Shown here piece after piece: positions 55,148 to 61,888 of a stretch of 64,000 bases of DNA. The position numbers were made by a program, and so were the translations under genes. The DNA lies in IMG/VR virus record IMGVR_UViG_3300037086_000360, positions 62,001-126,000 of that record; one strand, 5' to 3'. The stretch's first letter is position 1. Every line of letters begins with the position of its first letter. The DNA is from a virus. Below the pieces are notes generated by a model, which saw nothing but the letters and a program-made list of their open reading frames with translations, did no database searches and had not been told where the DNA came from.

Positions 55148-55434
55148 CCCATTTGAACAAGCCAGAAACTGCTTTGATTCTTCTTTCCAGAGAAAAACCC
55201 AAGATGCCAAAAACATTTAATGGCAAGATGGATCGAGTAATAAGGCTCATAAAGAGGGCATCTAAGCTGGATGATCACCGCGGCTTCTACAGAAACTGTG
55301 TATGCGACTACTGCAACACTTTTCACGAAATCGACACCCTGCTCAAAGCCGCCGATAGACAAGCTAGAAGTCGAAGTGAGAGAATCATTTCTATGATAGC
55401 AAACGTGAAAAGTCGATTTAGGAAACAAAAATGA
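55144..55434 (+). CDS. Basic protein with CVCDYC motif
   Basis: A 96-aa basic protein with C-V-C-D-Y-C-N-T-F-H-E-I near 58. The gene at 55706 has a matching C-E-C-V-W-C-R-V-H-R-E-L, so the two share a small Cys/His motif. Confidence 0.8.
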   Translation: MTHLNKPETALILLSREKPKMPKTFNGKMDRVIRLIKRASKLDDHRGFYRNCVCDYCNTFHEIDTLLKAADRQARSRSERIISMIANVKSRFRKQK

Positions 55435-55706
55435 TTTCCTTAGAGAAAAAGCAGTCATTGATCAATATGGCTAAAAGCAATCTGACTCAGAATGAGGCCA
55501 CTTTGCGCAAGCTTCAGGCCACTCTAGAAAAGGACAATCAAGTTCGGGATTTTCTCTACAAGACATTTCCAAACAACGAGGATACTTTAGAAGAGGCTGA
55601 TCAGCTTGTAGCCAATGTGGAGAGACTCATCGAACAAGTCGAAGATCTTCTGATCAGTTGTGCAGAAAATCTTCGAAATGTCGAAGCGTTGGAGGTAGAT
55701 GAATAA
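55431..55706 (+). CDS. Coiled-coil protein
   Basis: A 91-aa acidic helical protein. Overlaps both neighbours by one to four bases. Function unknown. Confidence 0.8.
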   Translation: MISLEKKQSLINMAKSNLTQNEATLRKLQATLEKDNQVRDFLYKTFPNNEDTLEEADQLVANVERLIEQVEDLLISCAENLRNVEALEVDE

Positions 55707-55915
55707 TGGCCGAAATGAACGAGGCGGATCTCTACAATCTCCACAACGCTGCATCTGCTGGTTCCAGAACGGCAGAATCTGTTTCTAAGAAACTGAAAGT
55801 TCTCATTCGTGTTGTTGAGCTTCTTGTTGAAACACAGAGGCCACACAGATACAAGAAATCATGTGAGTGCGTTTGGTGCCGTGTTCATCGTGAGCTCAAA
55901 ACTCTGAAGGAGTAG
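55706..55915 (+). CDS. Small protein with CECVWC motif
   Basis: A 69-aa helical protein ending in C-E-C-V-W-C-R-V-H-R-E-L, shared with the 55144 gene. Starts on the last base of the previous stop. Confidence 0.8.
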   Translation: MAEMNEADLYNLHNAASAGSRTAESVSKKLKVLIRVVELLVETQRPHRYKKSCECVWCRVHRELKTLKE

Positions 55916-55918
55916 AAG

Positions 55919-56464
55919 ATGAAGCTGATGAAGTGGGTGATTTTGTTTTCAGCTTTTGCTCTTCTCGTTGGGTGTTCTGCGGCTTATCGAGAAACCCATC
56001 GAACTCATAAAGTCCAACAGATCCCAGCAAACTTTCACACGAATGACTCTGTTTGGTGGCTCTGGCTGCTCTCTCAAGAGAACAGAAACAGCTACTACAG
56101 TGAAGCTTATTACTACGACCATCCATCTGCTCGGCCAAAGCCTGCCCCCAAGACTCTTGCAGAGGAGCGGGAGATAGAGTTTCCTGAAATCGTTCTTCCC
56201 GAAAAGACTCTTGCTGAAGAGGAAGAGACTGAAAACGCAAAGCCAGAAGTGGCGACTGAGAAAACTCTCGCAGAGGAAGAGCAGATAATGGAAGAACCTG
56301 CTGCTGATCCAGTAGAAACTATGGATGCTCCAGATGCTACCGCTACGGGAACTGATGAGGCTGCTTCGGGTGAGACAGGCGGAACAAGCGGTGGTGAAGC
56401 TGCTGGTGGAGAGGGAGATGGCGGAGCTGGTGGAGATGGTGGAGATGGTGGAGGAGGTGACTAA
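55919..56464 (+). CDS. Lipoprotein with KTLAEE repeats and Gly-rich tail
   Basis: A 181-aa protein with signal peptide and lipobox L-V-G-C near residue 19, an aromatic region (about 45-70), three K-T-L-A-E-E repeats and a Gly/Asp/Glu tail. Low-complexity tail suggests an extended surface or periplasmic linker. Coupled to the next membrane-protein gene. Confidence 0.85.
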   Translation: MKLMKWVILFSAFALLVGCSAAYRETHRTHKVQQIPANFHTNDSVWWLWLLSQENRNSYYSEAYYYDHPSARPKPAPKTLAEEREIEFPEIVLPEKTLAEEEETENAKPEVATEKTLAEEEQIMEEPAADPVETMDAPDATATGTDEAASGETGGTSGGEAAGGEGDGGAGGDGGDGGGGD

Positions 56465-56751
56465 TGGAAAAGGGTGGATGGATTGCAATCTTGGCCTTTA
56501 CGGCTGTTTGCATTGTGGCCCTCTTTTTTGGAATCAAGTGCCTTTTGCTGACGGCTGCTATCGATGTCATAACGGCTGATCAGGCTATTGGCTACACAAT
56601 GCACATCACTGTAGATGGTCAAGACACTTCGATCTGGTTCAAGACCAAAAAGATCGTTGTGAACAATGAGTTTGCTTTGGAAGATGGAAAGGGTTCTCTC
56701 TATACCCATCTTTCGAAGGGAGTCATTCTCGATATAAAGCCAATCCAGTAG
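56464..56751 (+). CDS. Single-segment membrane protein
   Basis: A 95-aa protein with one N-terminal segment (about 6-28) and a beta-rich exterior domain. Starts on the last base of the lipoprotein stop. Confidence 0.8.
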   Translation: MEKGGWIAILAFTAVCIVALFFGIKCLLLTAAIDVITADQAIGYTMHITVDGQDTSIWFKTKKIVVNNEFALEDGKGSLYTHLSKGVILDIKPIQ

Positions 56752-56753
56752 TC

Positions 56754-56761
56754 GCATACTT
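56754..56761 (+). promoter_or_regulatory. GCATACTT box before 56782 gene
   Basis: GCATACTT lies 28 bases before ATG 56782; AAGGAA gives a Shine-Dalgarno. Confidence 0.45.
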
Positions 56762-56781
56762 CTATAAAGAAGGAAACGAAG

Positions 56782-57339
56782 ATGAAGAAGAGAACTGAAG
56801 TAGAGGAGATTAGCCCGTTTCTCCAGATTCGAATGGTGCAAAGGGATTGGTCGGGCTACGATCCGAATCTACTCGAAAGAGCATGCAAGAGAGGATTGGA
56901 GCTCGAGCGAAGAGTCGAGCAATATGAAGATATTTCTCCAAAACATGGCCGTGAAAAGTTTTGGACGCATTGGGGAACATTCGCCGCAGCTTCCGGATAC
57001 ACCATCCTCCTCGCTGGGCTCGCATTTCTCATCTGTGTCTTCGTTGTATGGGGCGTGCGTTCCGACAAGTGGGAGAAGGGATATGCCGCTGGAAAGACTG
57101 AGATCCTTTCTAATGCAATCTCATTCGTCGAAGCCCAGTATCGCCACGTCGATCAAAGCCAAATCCGCTTGGAGTTTCCGAATGGAGTCGACTATCTCAA
57201 CAAGAGCAAGTGGGTAGAGGAACACTATGGTCATGAGTATCCCTGGCAGTTCCAAACAAGGGAGGAAGCCGCTAAGAAATATGACGACTTAGTGAAGAGT
57301 GGTGAAGCTTACAAGATTTTTATTTCACCCAAACAGTAG
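56782..57339 (+). CDS. Single-segment membrane protein
   Basis: A 185-aa protein with a central membrane segment (about 68-93) and charged domains on both sides. End of the higher-GC block. No family recognised. Confidence 0.8.
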   Translation: MKKRTEVEEISPFLQIRMVQRDWSGYDPNLLERACKRGLELERRVEQYEDISPKHGREKFWTHWGTFAAASGYTILLAGLAFLICVFVVWGVRSDKWEKGYAAGKTEILSNAISFVEAQYRHVDQSQIRLEFPNGVDYLNKSKWVEEHYGHEYPWQFQTREEAAKKYDDLVKSGEAYKIFISPKQ

Positions 57340-57340
57340 A

Positions 57341-57348
57341 GCATATTT
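57341..57348 (+). promoter_or_regulatory. GCATATTT box before tRNA at 57359
   Basis: GCATATTT begins 18 bases before the tRNA 5' end; same spacing as at 47411 and 47940. Confidence 0.65.
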
Positions 57349-57358
57349 TGATACAAAT

Positions 57359-57444
57359 GGGCTCGTCGCCAAGTTGGTAAGGCAGCGGCCTTTTAAGCCG
57401 CCAGATCCGCAAGGACGTCGCCGGTTCGAGTCCGGCCGAGCTCA
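57359..57444 (+). tRNA. Class II tRNA with Lys anticodon (TTT)
   Basis: Acceptor GGGCTCG pairs with CGAGCTC, discriminator A, anticodon loop CTTTTAA giving TTT. The 18-base variable arm ATCC-GCAA-GGA is a class II feature expected for Leu, Ser or Tyr, not Lys. The acceptor is the same as in the class I tRNA-Lys genes at 60507 and 62024. Confidence 0.82.
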
Positions 57445-57457
57445 ATAGGAGGAGAGT

Positions 57458-57655
57458 ATGGATGGAGCCAGAGTTATTTACGCGATAGGGAATGTGTTGA
57501 CTGATGCTGGCATTATTGCAGTGTCGATTTACCTTGCCTATCATACGGGCAACAGCAACTGGTTGTGGTTGCTCGCATTACTTCTTGTCACTGGTTGGCG
57601 GGTGGCTTCTACCAGTAAGAAAAAGGACGGAGAAAAGACGAATTCAAAGTCCTAG
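57458..57655 (+). CDS. Small membrane protein
   Basis: A 65-aa protein with two closely spaced hydrophobic segments (about 9-28 and 32-48) and a Lys-rich tail. AGGAGGAG precedes ATG. Confidence 0.78.
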   Translation: MDGARVIYAIGNVLTDAGIIAVSIYLAYHTGNSNWLWLLALLLVTGWRVASTSKKKDGEKTNSKS

Positions 57656-57663
57656 GAACAAAA

Positions 57664-57891
57664 ATGCAAGAGTGGGAAAAGGCAAGAGATCTTCTCACCA
57701 ACGTCTCTCCATATGAGATAAGAAAGAGAGAGTTTTTTGCTCAACAAAGTAGGGAGTTCCTTCTTTCTTGCATGAAAATTTTGCATCTCTATGGACAGTG
57801 TAATCTTAATGACGAGAATGGTGATTGGATGGAACTTACTGTTGAAGACATTCAACAAGAGTTTAAAAAAAGAAATAGCATGGGGCAGTAG
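57664..57891 (+). CDS. Hypothetical protein with EKARDLL start
   Basis: A 75-aa charged protein beginning Q-E-W-E-K-A-R-D-L-L, a variant of the A-K-x-L-L motif. Its stop codon lies within a 12-pair hairpin stem. Confidence 0.75.
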   Translation: MQEWEKARDLLTNVSPYEIRKREFFAQQSREFLLSCMKILHLYGQCNLNDENGDWMELTVEDIQQEFKKRNSMGQ

Positions 57892-57937
57892 TCTGCAAAG
57901 GATTCGGTCTCGCTAACTGAATTTTGACTGCTGCTCC
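57882..57937 (+). ncRNA. Long rod-like hairpin
   Basis: GGGGCAGTAGTC pairs fully with GACTGCTGCTCC (12 pairs, three G-T), then an internal loop, then ATTCGGT pairs with ACTGAAT around a seven-base loop. It covers a stop codon. It could be a 3' end stabiliser, an RNase III site or a small Ro60 ligand. Confidence 0.5.
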
Positions 57938-57960
57938 ACCATTTTTAGAAAGGTTCTGAT

Positions 57961-58161
57961 ATGGAACACGACGATGATGTTCTTGTTTTGACAATTGTGC
58001 TGATAGCGCTTGCGAGTATTTCTATCTTTGGAATTACGATAGCATTCCTCCAACTTACCGCGCCCACAGGGATTAAAATTGTGCTCGCTATAGTGAGTGT
58101 CATAACTGCTATTGTAGATGTCCGTTTTGCAAAACACATTTGGGCAATATACCATCACTAA
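57961..58161 (+). CDS. Two-segment membrane protein
   Basis: A 66-aa protein with an acidic start and segments at about 7-29 and 36-53. AGAAAGG precedes ATG. Function unknown. Confidence 0.78.
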   Translation: MEHDDDVLVLTIVLIALASISIFGITIAFLQLTAPTGIKIVLAIVSVITAIVDVRFAKHIWAIYHH

Positions 58162-58173
58162 GATATAATCTAA

Positions 58174-58521
58174 ATGAAGCCCAAGAAGAAACCCTTCCCT
58201 CAAAAAAAACGTCCGCGCAAGAAAAAGAAGTCACACAAACTTTTGGCGTGGCTCATTATTGTTCTTCTTGTTCTTCTCATTGGAATGAGTCTAGGATTCT
58301 TAGTTGTGCTTTCAAATATAGCAGATGATGGAACACTTAGTCCCTTTCTTCTATCATTGAAAAGTTTGTTTAGTAGTGTAACTCAATTGGATTTTGCCAC
58401 ATTCCTTCAAAAGGTCAAAGACTTTTTTCCAAAAGGATTTCCAGTTTTTCAGAGCATACTTACAACAATAGGAGGAGTACTAGGAATTGTTGTAATGAGC
58501 AGAAGTTTAAAAAAGAAATAG
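58174..58521 (+). CDS. Basic membrane protein
   Basis: A 115-aa protein: very basic first 22 residues (Lys/Pro/Arg), segment at about 24-47, a second at 90-108. An AAGATATAAT element precedes ATG by a few bases and there is no Shine-Dalgarno. No family recognised. Confidence 0.78.
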   Translation: MKPKKKPFPQKKRPRKKKKSHKLLAWLIIVLLVLLIGMSLGFLVVLSNIADDGTLSPFLLSLKSLFSSVTQLDFATFLQKVKDFFPKGFPVFQSILTTIGGVLGIVVMSRSLKKK

Positions 58522-58528
58522 ATTCATT

Positions 58529-58608
58529 GGGGTATATGCAAGCGGTCAAGCGACAAGTCTGATAAACTTGTGCCTTCGGGCAATGTGGGATCAACACCCA
58601 CTACCCCT
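58529..58608 (+). tRNA. Class II tRNA with Ile anticodon (GAT)
   Basis: Acceptor GGGGTA pairs with TACCCC (six pairs), anticodon loop CTGATAA giving GAT, variable arm TGCC-TTCG-GGCA, T-loop ATCAACA. A long variable arm is not expected on tRNA-Ile, and the acceptor and T-loop are also irregular. May be a diverged or special-purpose tRNA. Confidence 0.68.
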
Positions 58609-58613
58609 AAATC

Positions 58614-58687
58614 GCGGGATTAGCTCAGTTGGTTAGAGCGCCTGCCTCACACGCAGGAGATCGCTAGTTCGAATCTAGCATCTCGCA
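58614..58687 (+). tRNA. tRNA-Val (CAC)
   Basis: Acceptor GCGGGAT pairs with ATCTCGC, discriminator A, anticodon loop CTCACAC with T33, T-arm GCTAG/CTAGC. Confidence 0.93.
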
Positions 58688-58701
58688 ATCTGGAGAAGAA
58701 G

Positions 58702-58923
58702 ATGAATGTCAAAAAAGTGAAAATCGATTTTCACGATGTCAAGGATTTCCTTCCAGCCCAACATCGATGGTGTCTTTGCATAACAACTGATCTCAATACA
58801 AAAAAGAAAACCATTCGAACTGCCTATAATGATGATGGTTTTTGGGATACTAATTCTTCAAAAGCTGAAGGAATTGGAAATGTTTCTTACTGGGTCTATC
58901 CTGAAGAAATAGAAATTGATTGA
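58702..58923 (+). CDS. Hypothetical protein
   Basis: A 73-aa beta-rich protein with C-L-C near 24. GGAGAAG precedes ATG. No family recognised. Confidence 0.78.
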   Translation: MNVKKVKIDFHDVKDFLPAQHRWCLCITTDLNTKKKTIRTAYNDDGFWDTNSSKAEGIGNVSYWVYPEEIEID

Positions 58924-58944
58924 TCCCACCTCTAAGATAAGAAT

Positions 58945-59415
58945 ATGAAAATAGAAAAAACAATCGCACTTGTCGCACATGACAACTGCAAAAAAGACCT
59001 CATTGAGTGGGCCCGTTGGAATGCTAAGGCCCTTTTAGAATGTAACTTAGTTTGCACAGGAACTACTGGTAAATTGATCGACAGGGTGCTTACTGAAGAA
59101 ATGACTGAGGATCACCAATACCGCCGCGACATTACCATGTTGAAATCTGGACCAATTGGTGGAGATCAACAACTTGGATCAATGATAGTCGATGGCAAAA
59201 TAGATATCCTTATTTTCTTTTGGGATCCAATGGAACCACATCCACATGATGTTGATGTAAAAGCGCTTCTAAGAATAGCGGTGCTCTACAACATTCCTAC
59301 AGCATGCAATAGATCAACCGCAGATTTTGTCATTTCATCGAGCTTGATGGGTGAGGAATATGCTCCTGTGGTCAGAGACTACTCAGACCACATTGACAGA
59401 GAGGTAGTTCTCTAA
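58945..59415 (+). CDS. mgsA: Methylglyoxal synthase
   Basis: A 156-aa enzyme converting dihydroxyacetone phosphate to methylglyoxal and phosphate. A-L-V-A-H-D at 8-13, T-G-T-T-G-K at 38-43, S-G-P-I-G-G-D-Q-Q at 68-76, F-F-W-D-P at 91-95 and H-P-H-D-V-D-V at 99-105 match E. coli MgsA closely, including the catalytic Asp residues and His. Length fits. A TAAGATAAGA element lies just before ATG. Why a phage carries it is unclear; it could divert glycolysis or relieve sugar-phosphate stress when phosphate is short. Confidence 0.95.
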   Translation: MKIEKTIALVAHDNCKKDLIEWARWNAKALLECNLVCTGTTGKLIDRVLTEEMTEDHQYRRDITMLKSGPIGGDQQLGSMIVDGKIDILIFFWDPMEPHPHDVDVKALLRIAVLYNIPTACNRSTADFVISSSLMGEEYAPVVRDYSDHIDREVVL

Positions 59416-59416
59416 G

Positions 59417-59424
59417 GCATATTT
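59417..59424 (+). promoter_or_regulatory. GCATATTT box before NADAR gene
   Basis: GCATATTT begins 14 bases before ATG 59431. The whole 17 bases from the box to ATGAT are identical to those at 61418. Confidence 0.68.
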
Positions 59425-59430
59425 CTCTGT

Positions 59431-59859
59431 ATGATAGACAAGTTTGAAAAAAACAAAAGATTTCTCAGTAATTTCTGGGAGTGTGAAGTTTACTCTGTTT
59501 TCGATGATATAGTTTATAAGTCCGTTGAACACGCATTTCAAGCAGCTAAGACAAACATTAAAGAAGAAAAAGAAGCTATTAGAAACTGTACTACTCCTGG
59601 ACAAGCCAAAAGAATGGGTAAAATCGTGACCCTTCGTCCAGACTGGGAAGAAAATAAGTTGGTCTTTATGGAAAGCTTTGTGAGACAGAAGTTCATTACG
59701 CACCAAGAACTATTGGCTCTCCTTCTTGCAACAGGAAATGAAGAGCTCATCGAAGGAAATACTTGGGGAGATGTTTTCTGGGGAGTCTGTAATGGAATTG
59801 GTGAAAATCATCTCGGAAAAATTTTGATGAAAGTGAGAGATGTTCTTCGCTCCTCATAG
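59431..59859 (+). CDS. NADAR (YbiA-type) protein
   Basis: A 142-aa protein of the NADAR/DUF1768 superfamily. F-L-S-N-F-W-E-C at 11-18, V-E-H-A-F-Q-A-A-K near 32 and a C-terminal W-G-D-V-F-W-G-V-C-N-G-I-G-E-N are signature segments. Family members are N-glycosidases; some remove ADP-ribose from guanine bases, and a phage copy could counter ADP-ribosylating toxins (established for some members, inferred here). Start has no Shine-Dalgarno but a promoter-like box at 14 bases. Confidence 0.92.
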   Translation: MIDKFEKNKRFLSNFWECEVYSVFDDIVYKSVEHAFQAAKTNIKEEKEAIRNCTTPGQAKRMGKIVTLRPDWEENKLVFMESFVRQKFITHQELLALLLATGNEELIEGNTWGDVFWGVCNGIGENHLGKILMKVRDVLRSS

Positions 59860-59884
59860 CAAGATAATTAAAAGGAGAAAGTAA

Positions 59885-60076
59885 ATGGCCGACAATCTCA
59901 AAATCACTGTCAATGCTGCTGGCAATTTCATTAATGCTGGAGATCTTGCAATCCTTTTGCAAAATGTTCAATCAAAGCTGACTACAAAAGAGCAATATGA
60001 TACTTTTTTCGCAAATCTTCTCATTCAGTTGAAGAACATCCATGATCTCACTGCTCCTGAACCCACGGAGAAGTAG
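59885..60076 (+). CDS. Hypothetical protein
   Basis: A 63-aa protein with AAAGGAG and an upstream AAGATAAT element. No family recognised. Confidence 0.78.
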   Translation: MADNLKITVNAAGNFINAGDLAILLQNVQSKLTTKEQYDTFFANLLIQLKNIHDLTAPEPTEK

Positions 60077-60091
60077 TTTAGGAGTAATTGA

Positions 60092-60445
60092 ATGAAGTTC
60101 AATAAACTTGTAAATCAAATTGATGAAGCAAAGTCTTATTACGATAAGACTTGGCCAAAGTCAGACGCCCTTTATGGTCTGACCATCAATAGATTTCTTG
60201 CTGCCTGGGATGCCTCTTCACAAAAGAAGAAAATGGTGAAGAAATGGGGTCTCGATATAACAAGAAAAGATCTTTCAATGGATTTTTTCAATGACACTGC
60301 AGGTAATGATAGATATGAATTATCCACGGAATTGGACACCAAACCAGAGCGTGGTGGATATAAAGAAGAAGATCAGGTTTTTATCGAATTCACTTACAAG
60401 AACGGCATAATTAAGATTACAGATTGCCGCGTTGAAGGACACTAG
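60092..60445 (+). CDS. Hypothetical protein
   Basis: A 117-aa charged protein, TTAGGAG before ATG. Asp- and Lys-rich with a beta-rich end. No family recognised. Confidence 0.8.
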   Translation: MKFNKLVNQIDEAKSYYDKTWPKSDALYGLTINRFLAAWDASSQKKKMVKKWGLDITRKDLSMDFFNDTAGNDRYELSTELDTKPERGGYKEEDQVFIEFTYKNGIIKITDCRVEGH

Positions 60446-60463
60446 CCAAAAGGAGGCGAGACC

Positions 60464-60529
60464 ATGAGTAGATATAAACAGAGTCGAGTCCAGCATGCTT
60501 GCGCATGGGCTCGTAGCTCAACCCGGTAG
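60464..60529 (+). CDS. Possible 21-aa peptide running into tRNA-Lys
   Basis: ATG 60464 has AAAAGGAGG in ideal position and the frame ends in the D-arm of the tRNA. It could be a leader peptide or chance; there is no protein evidence. Confidence 0.3.
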   Translation: MSRYKQSRVQHACAWARSSTR

Positions 60530-60580
60530 AGTCACTGCCCTTTAAGCAGATGGTTGCAGGTTCAACTCCTGCCGAGCTCA
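60507..60580 (+). tRNA. tRNA-Lys (TTT), C33 variant
   Basis: Class I: acceptor GGGCTCG pairs with CGAGCTC, discriminator A, anticodon loop CCTTTAA giving TTT with C at position 33, T-arm GCAGG/CCTGC. A GCATGCTT box variant starts 14 bases upstream. Confidence 0.87.
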
Positions 60581-60635
60581 ATTTCTACAATAGGAACTGA
60601 TTTGAACGAACACAAGGAAACAACAATGAACGGTA

Positions 60636-61403
60636 ATGAGGAATACGGAGGTGAACCTCCAAGTAGTAAGCGGACTACTCCTGTATTTCGGTCTAGGAGT
60701 TTTGTCCGACTTATTGGTGACAGCCTACTATATCTTCGTAGGCAAACAATGGGCAACTCTAGCCTCATTACTATCGATACCGATAGCTTTACTAAACTTA
60801 TGGGTCATAGATAAAGTCCTTATCATAACTCCATCATGGGATATGGCAATCACTTATGCCATAGGAAATGCCATTGGATGTCTTGCGATCATGACACTTG
60901 CAAGAAAGCTGAGAGAGAAGAAACTGAAGATGCCTAGATTTAAGACAGAAGAAGAGTTTCTATCCCATGTCCTCGATAATCTACAACACATCATTTGGGG
61001 CAACCACATTGTTTCAATTGAAGGACAACATGTCTTTCTAGATTCTAAACAACTAAAGGTCAATTGGAAAAAAGATTCTCATTTACTAACACCAATGTTT
61101 GGAATCAACCCAGAGGACGAGTGGATCAAACTTCTCCAATTTGAATGTTGTGCTACTCTGCTAAATCAAGCTTATCCAGTTTTCATAAACGCTTTAAAAA
61201 AGTCTCTTCCATCAAAGGTGATAGGACCAGATACTCCATATAATTTAGGGGTGTCCTATCCATACTTCATCACCCTTGTTATGGATGACGAAAAGGTCTA
61301 TGTGCCAGGGCATCTCATTTGTGAGGCTGTCGATGCTGGACTGAATGGTGAGCCATTGATAGCGAAGATCTTTTTGAGTCAAGAAGGTCATCCAATACAA
61401 TAA
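60636..61403 (+). CDS. Membrane protein with soluble C-terminal domain
   Basis: A 255-aa protein. Residues 8-92 are hydrophobic with about three membrane segments, including A-I-G-N-A-I-G-C. A soluble alpha/beta domain follows (95-255). Start choice is uncertain: ATG 60626 is in another frame and GTG 60651 is directly behind GGAG. No family recognised with confidence. Confidence 0.78.
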   Translation: MRNTEVNLQVVSGLLLYFGLGVLSDLLVTAYYIFVGKQWATLASLLSIPIALLNLWVIDKVLIITPSWDMAITYAIGNAIGCLAIMTLARKLREKKLKMPRFKTEEEFLSHVLDNLQHIIWGNHIVSIEGQHVFLDSKQLKVNWKKDSHLLTPMFGINPEDEWIKLLQFECCATLLNQAYPVFINALKKSLPSKVIGPDTPYNLGVSYPYFITLVMDDEKVYVPGHLICEAVDAGLNGEPLIAKIFLSQEGHPIQ

Positions 61404-61417
61404 CATATCTATTGCAG

Positions 61418-61425
61418 GCATATTT
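61418..61425 (+). promoter_or_regulatory. GCATATTT box before 61432 gene
   Basis: GCATATTT begins 14 bases before ATG 61432; identical context to the NADAR box. Confidence 0.68.
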
Positions 61426-61431
61426 CTCTGT

Positions 61432-61662
61432 ATGATCGACCCATCAAAGTTACCAACTCACATTGTTGGAATGATGATTGGTTTTAGTATGGGGTTGTTT
61501 GGTTTGATTCTTGTTGTCATTTCTTTAAGTATTAAAGTGTCTTTATCCATAATAACTTTTATTTCATTTTTTCTGTTGGTATTTGGCGGTTCTATCATGA
61601 TAGCAGCTATTCCGCTTGGATTGTTTTTCTGGTTTCTCTACAAGTTGAAGGTTATTGATTAG
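61432..61662 (+). CDS. Two-segment membrane protein
   Basis: A 76-aa protein with segments at about 9-33 and 36-68. No Shine-Dalgarno; likely leaderless. Function unknown. Confidence 0.8.
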   Translation: MIDPSKLPTHIVGMMIGFSMGLFGLILVVISLSIKVSLSIITFISFFLLVFGGSIMIAAIPLGLFFWFLYKLKVID

Positions 61663-61670
61663 GAGTGAAT

Positions 61671-61883
61671 ATGGAACCAGTCACGTTAGTAAAATATGAC
61701 TATGACTCTTTTCCCGATGATTGGAAAAAGAGCAACCCAAATCCTTATGAGGGAGTGGTTTTTGCATATTTAGGAAAAATAGTTAATATGCCCGGACACG
61801 TGTATGTTCAGGACATTATGACGGGGAAGTCGGAGATTCTTCATGAAGAGAATCTTTTGGTATTGACTGAAGAAGAGACTTAG
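61671..61883 (+). CDS. Hypothetical protein, SH3-like
   Basis: A 70-aa beta-rich acidic protein. ATG 61671 follows TAGGAG. Strand pattern (V-V-F-A-Y-L-G-K) suggests a small barrel. No family recognised. Confidence 0.78.
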   Translation: MEPVTLVKYDYDSFPDDWKKSNPNPYEGVVFAYLGKIVNMPGHVYVQDIMTGKSEILHEENLLVLTEEET

Positions 61884-61888
61884 TTTTT

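Noticed and set aside
57882-57938. Very short tRNA-Ala without T-arm
   Set aside because: The seven-pair acceptor continues into a fully paired 12-base stem and a second stem, so it is a plain rod hairpin.
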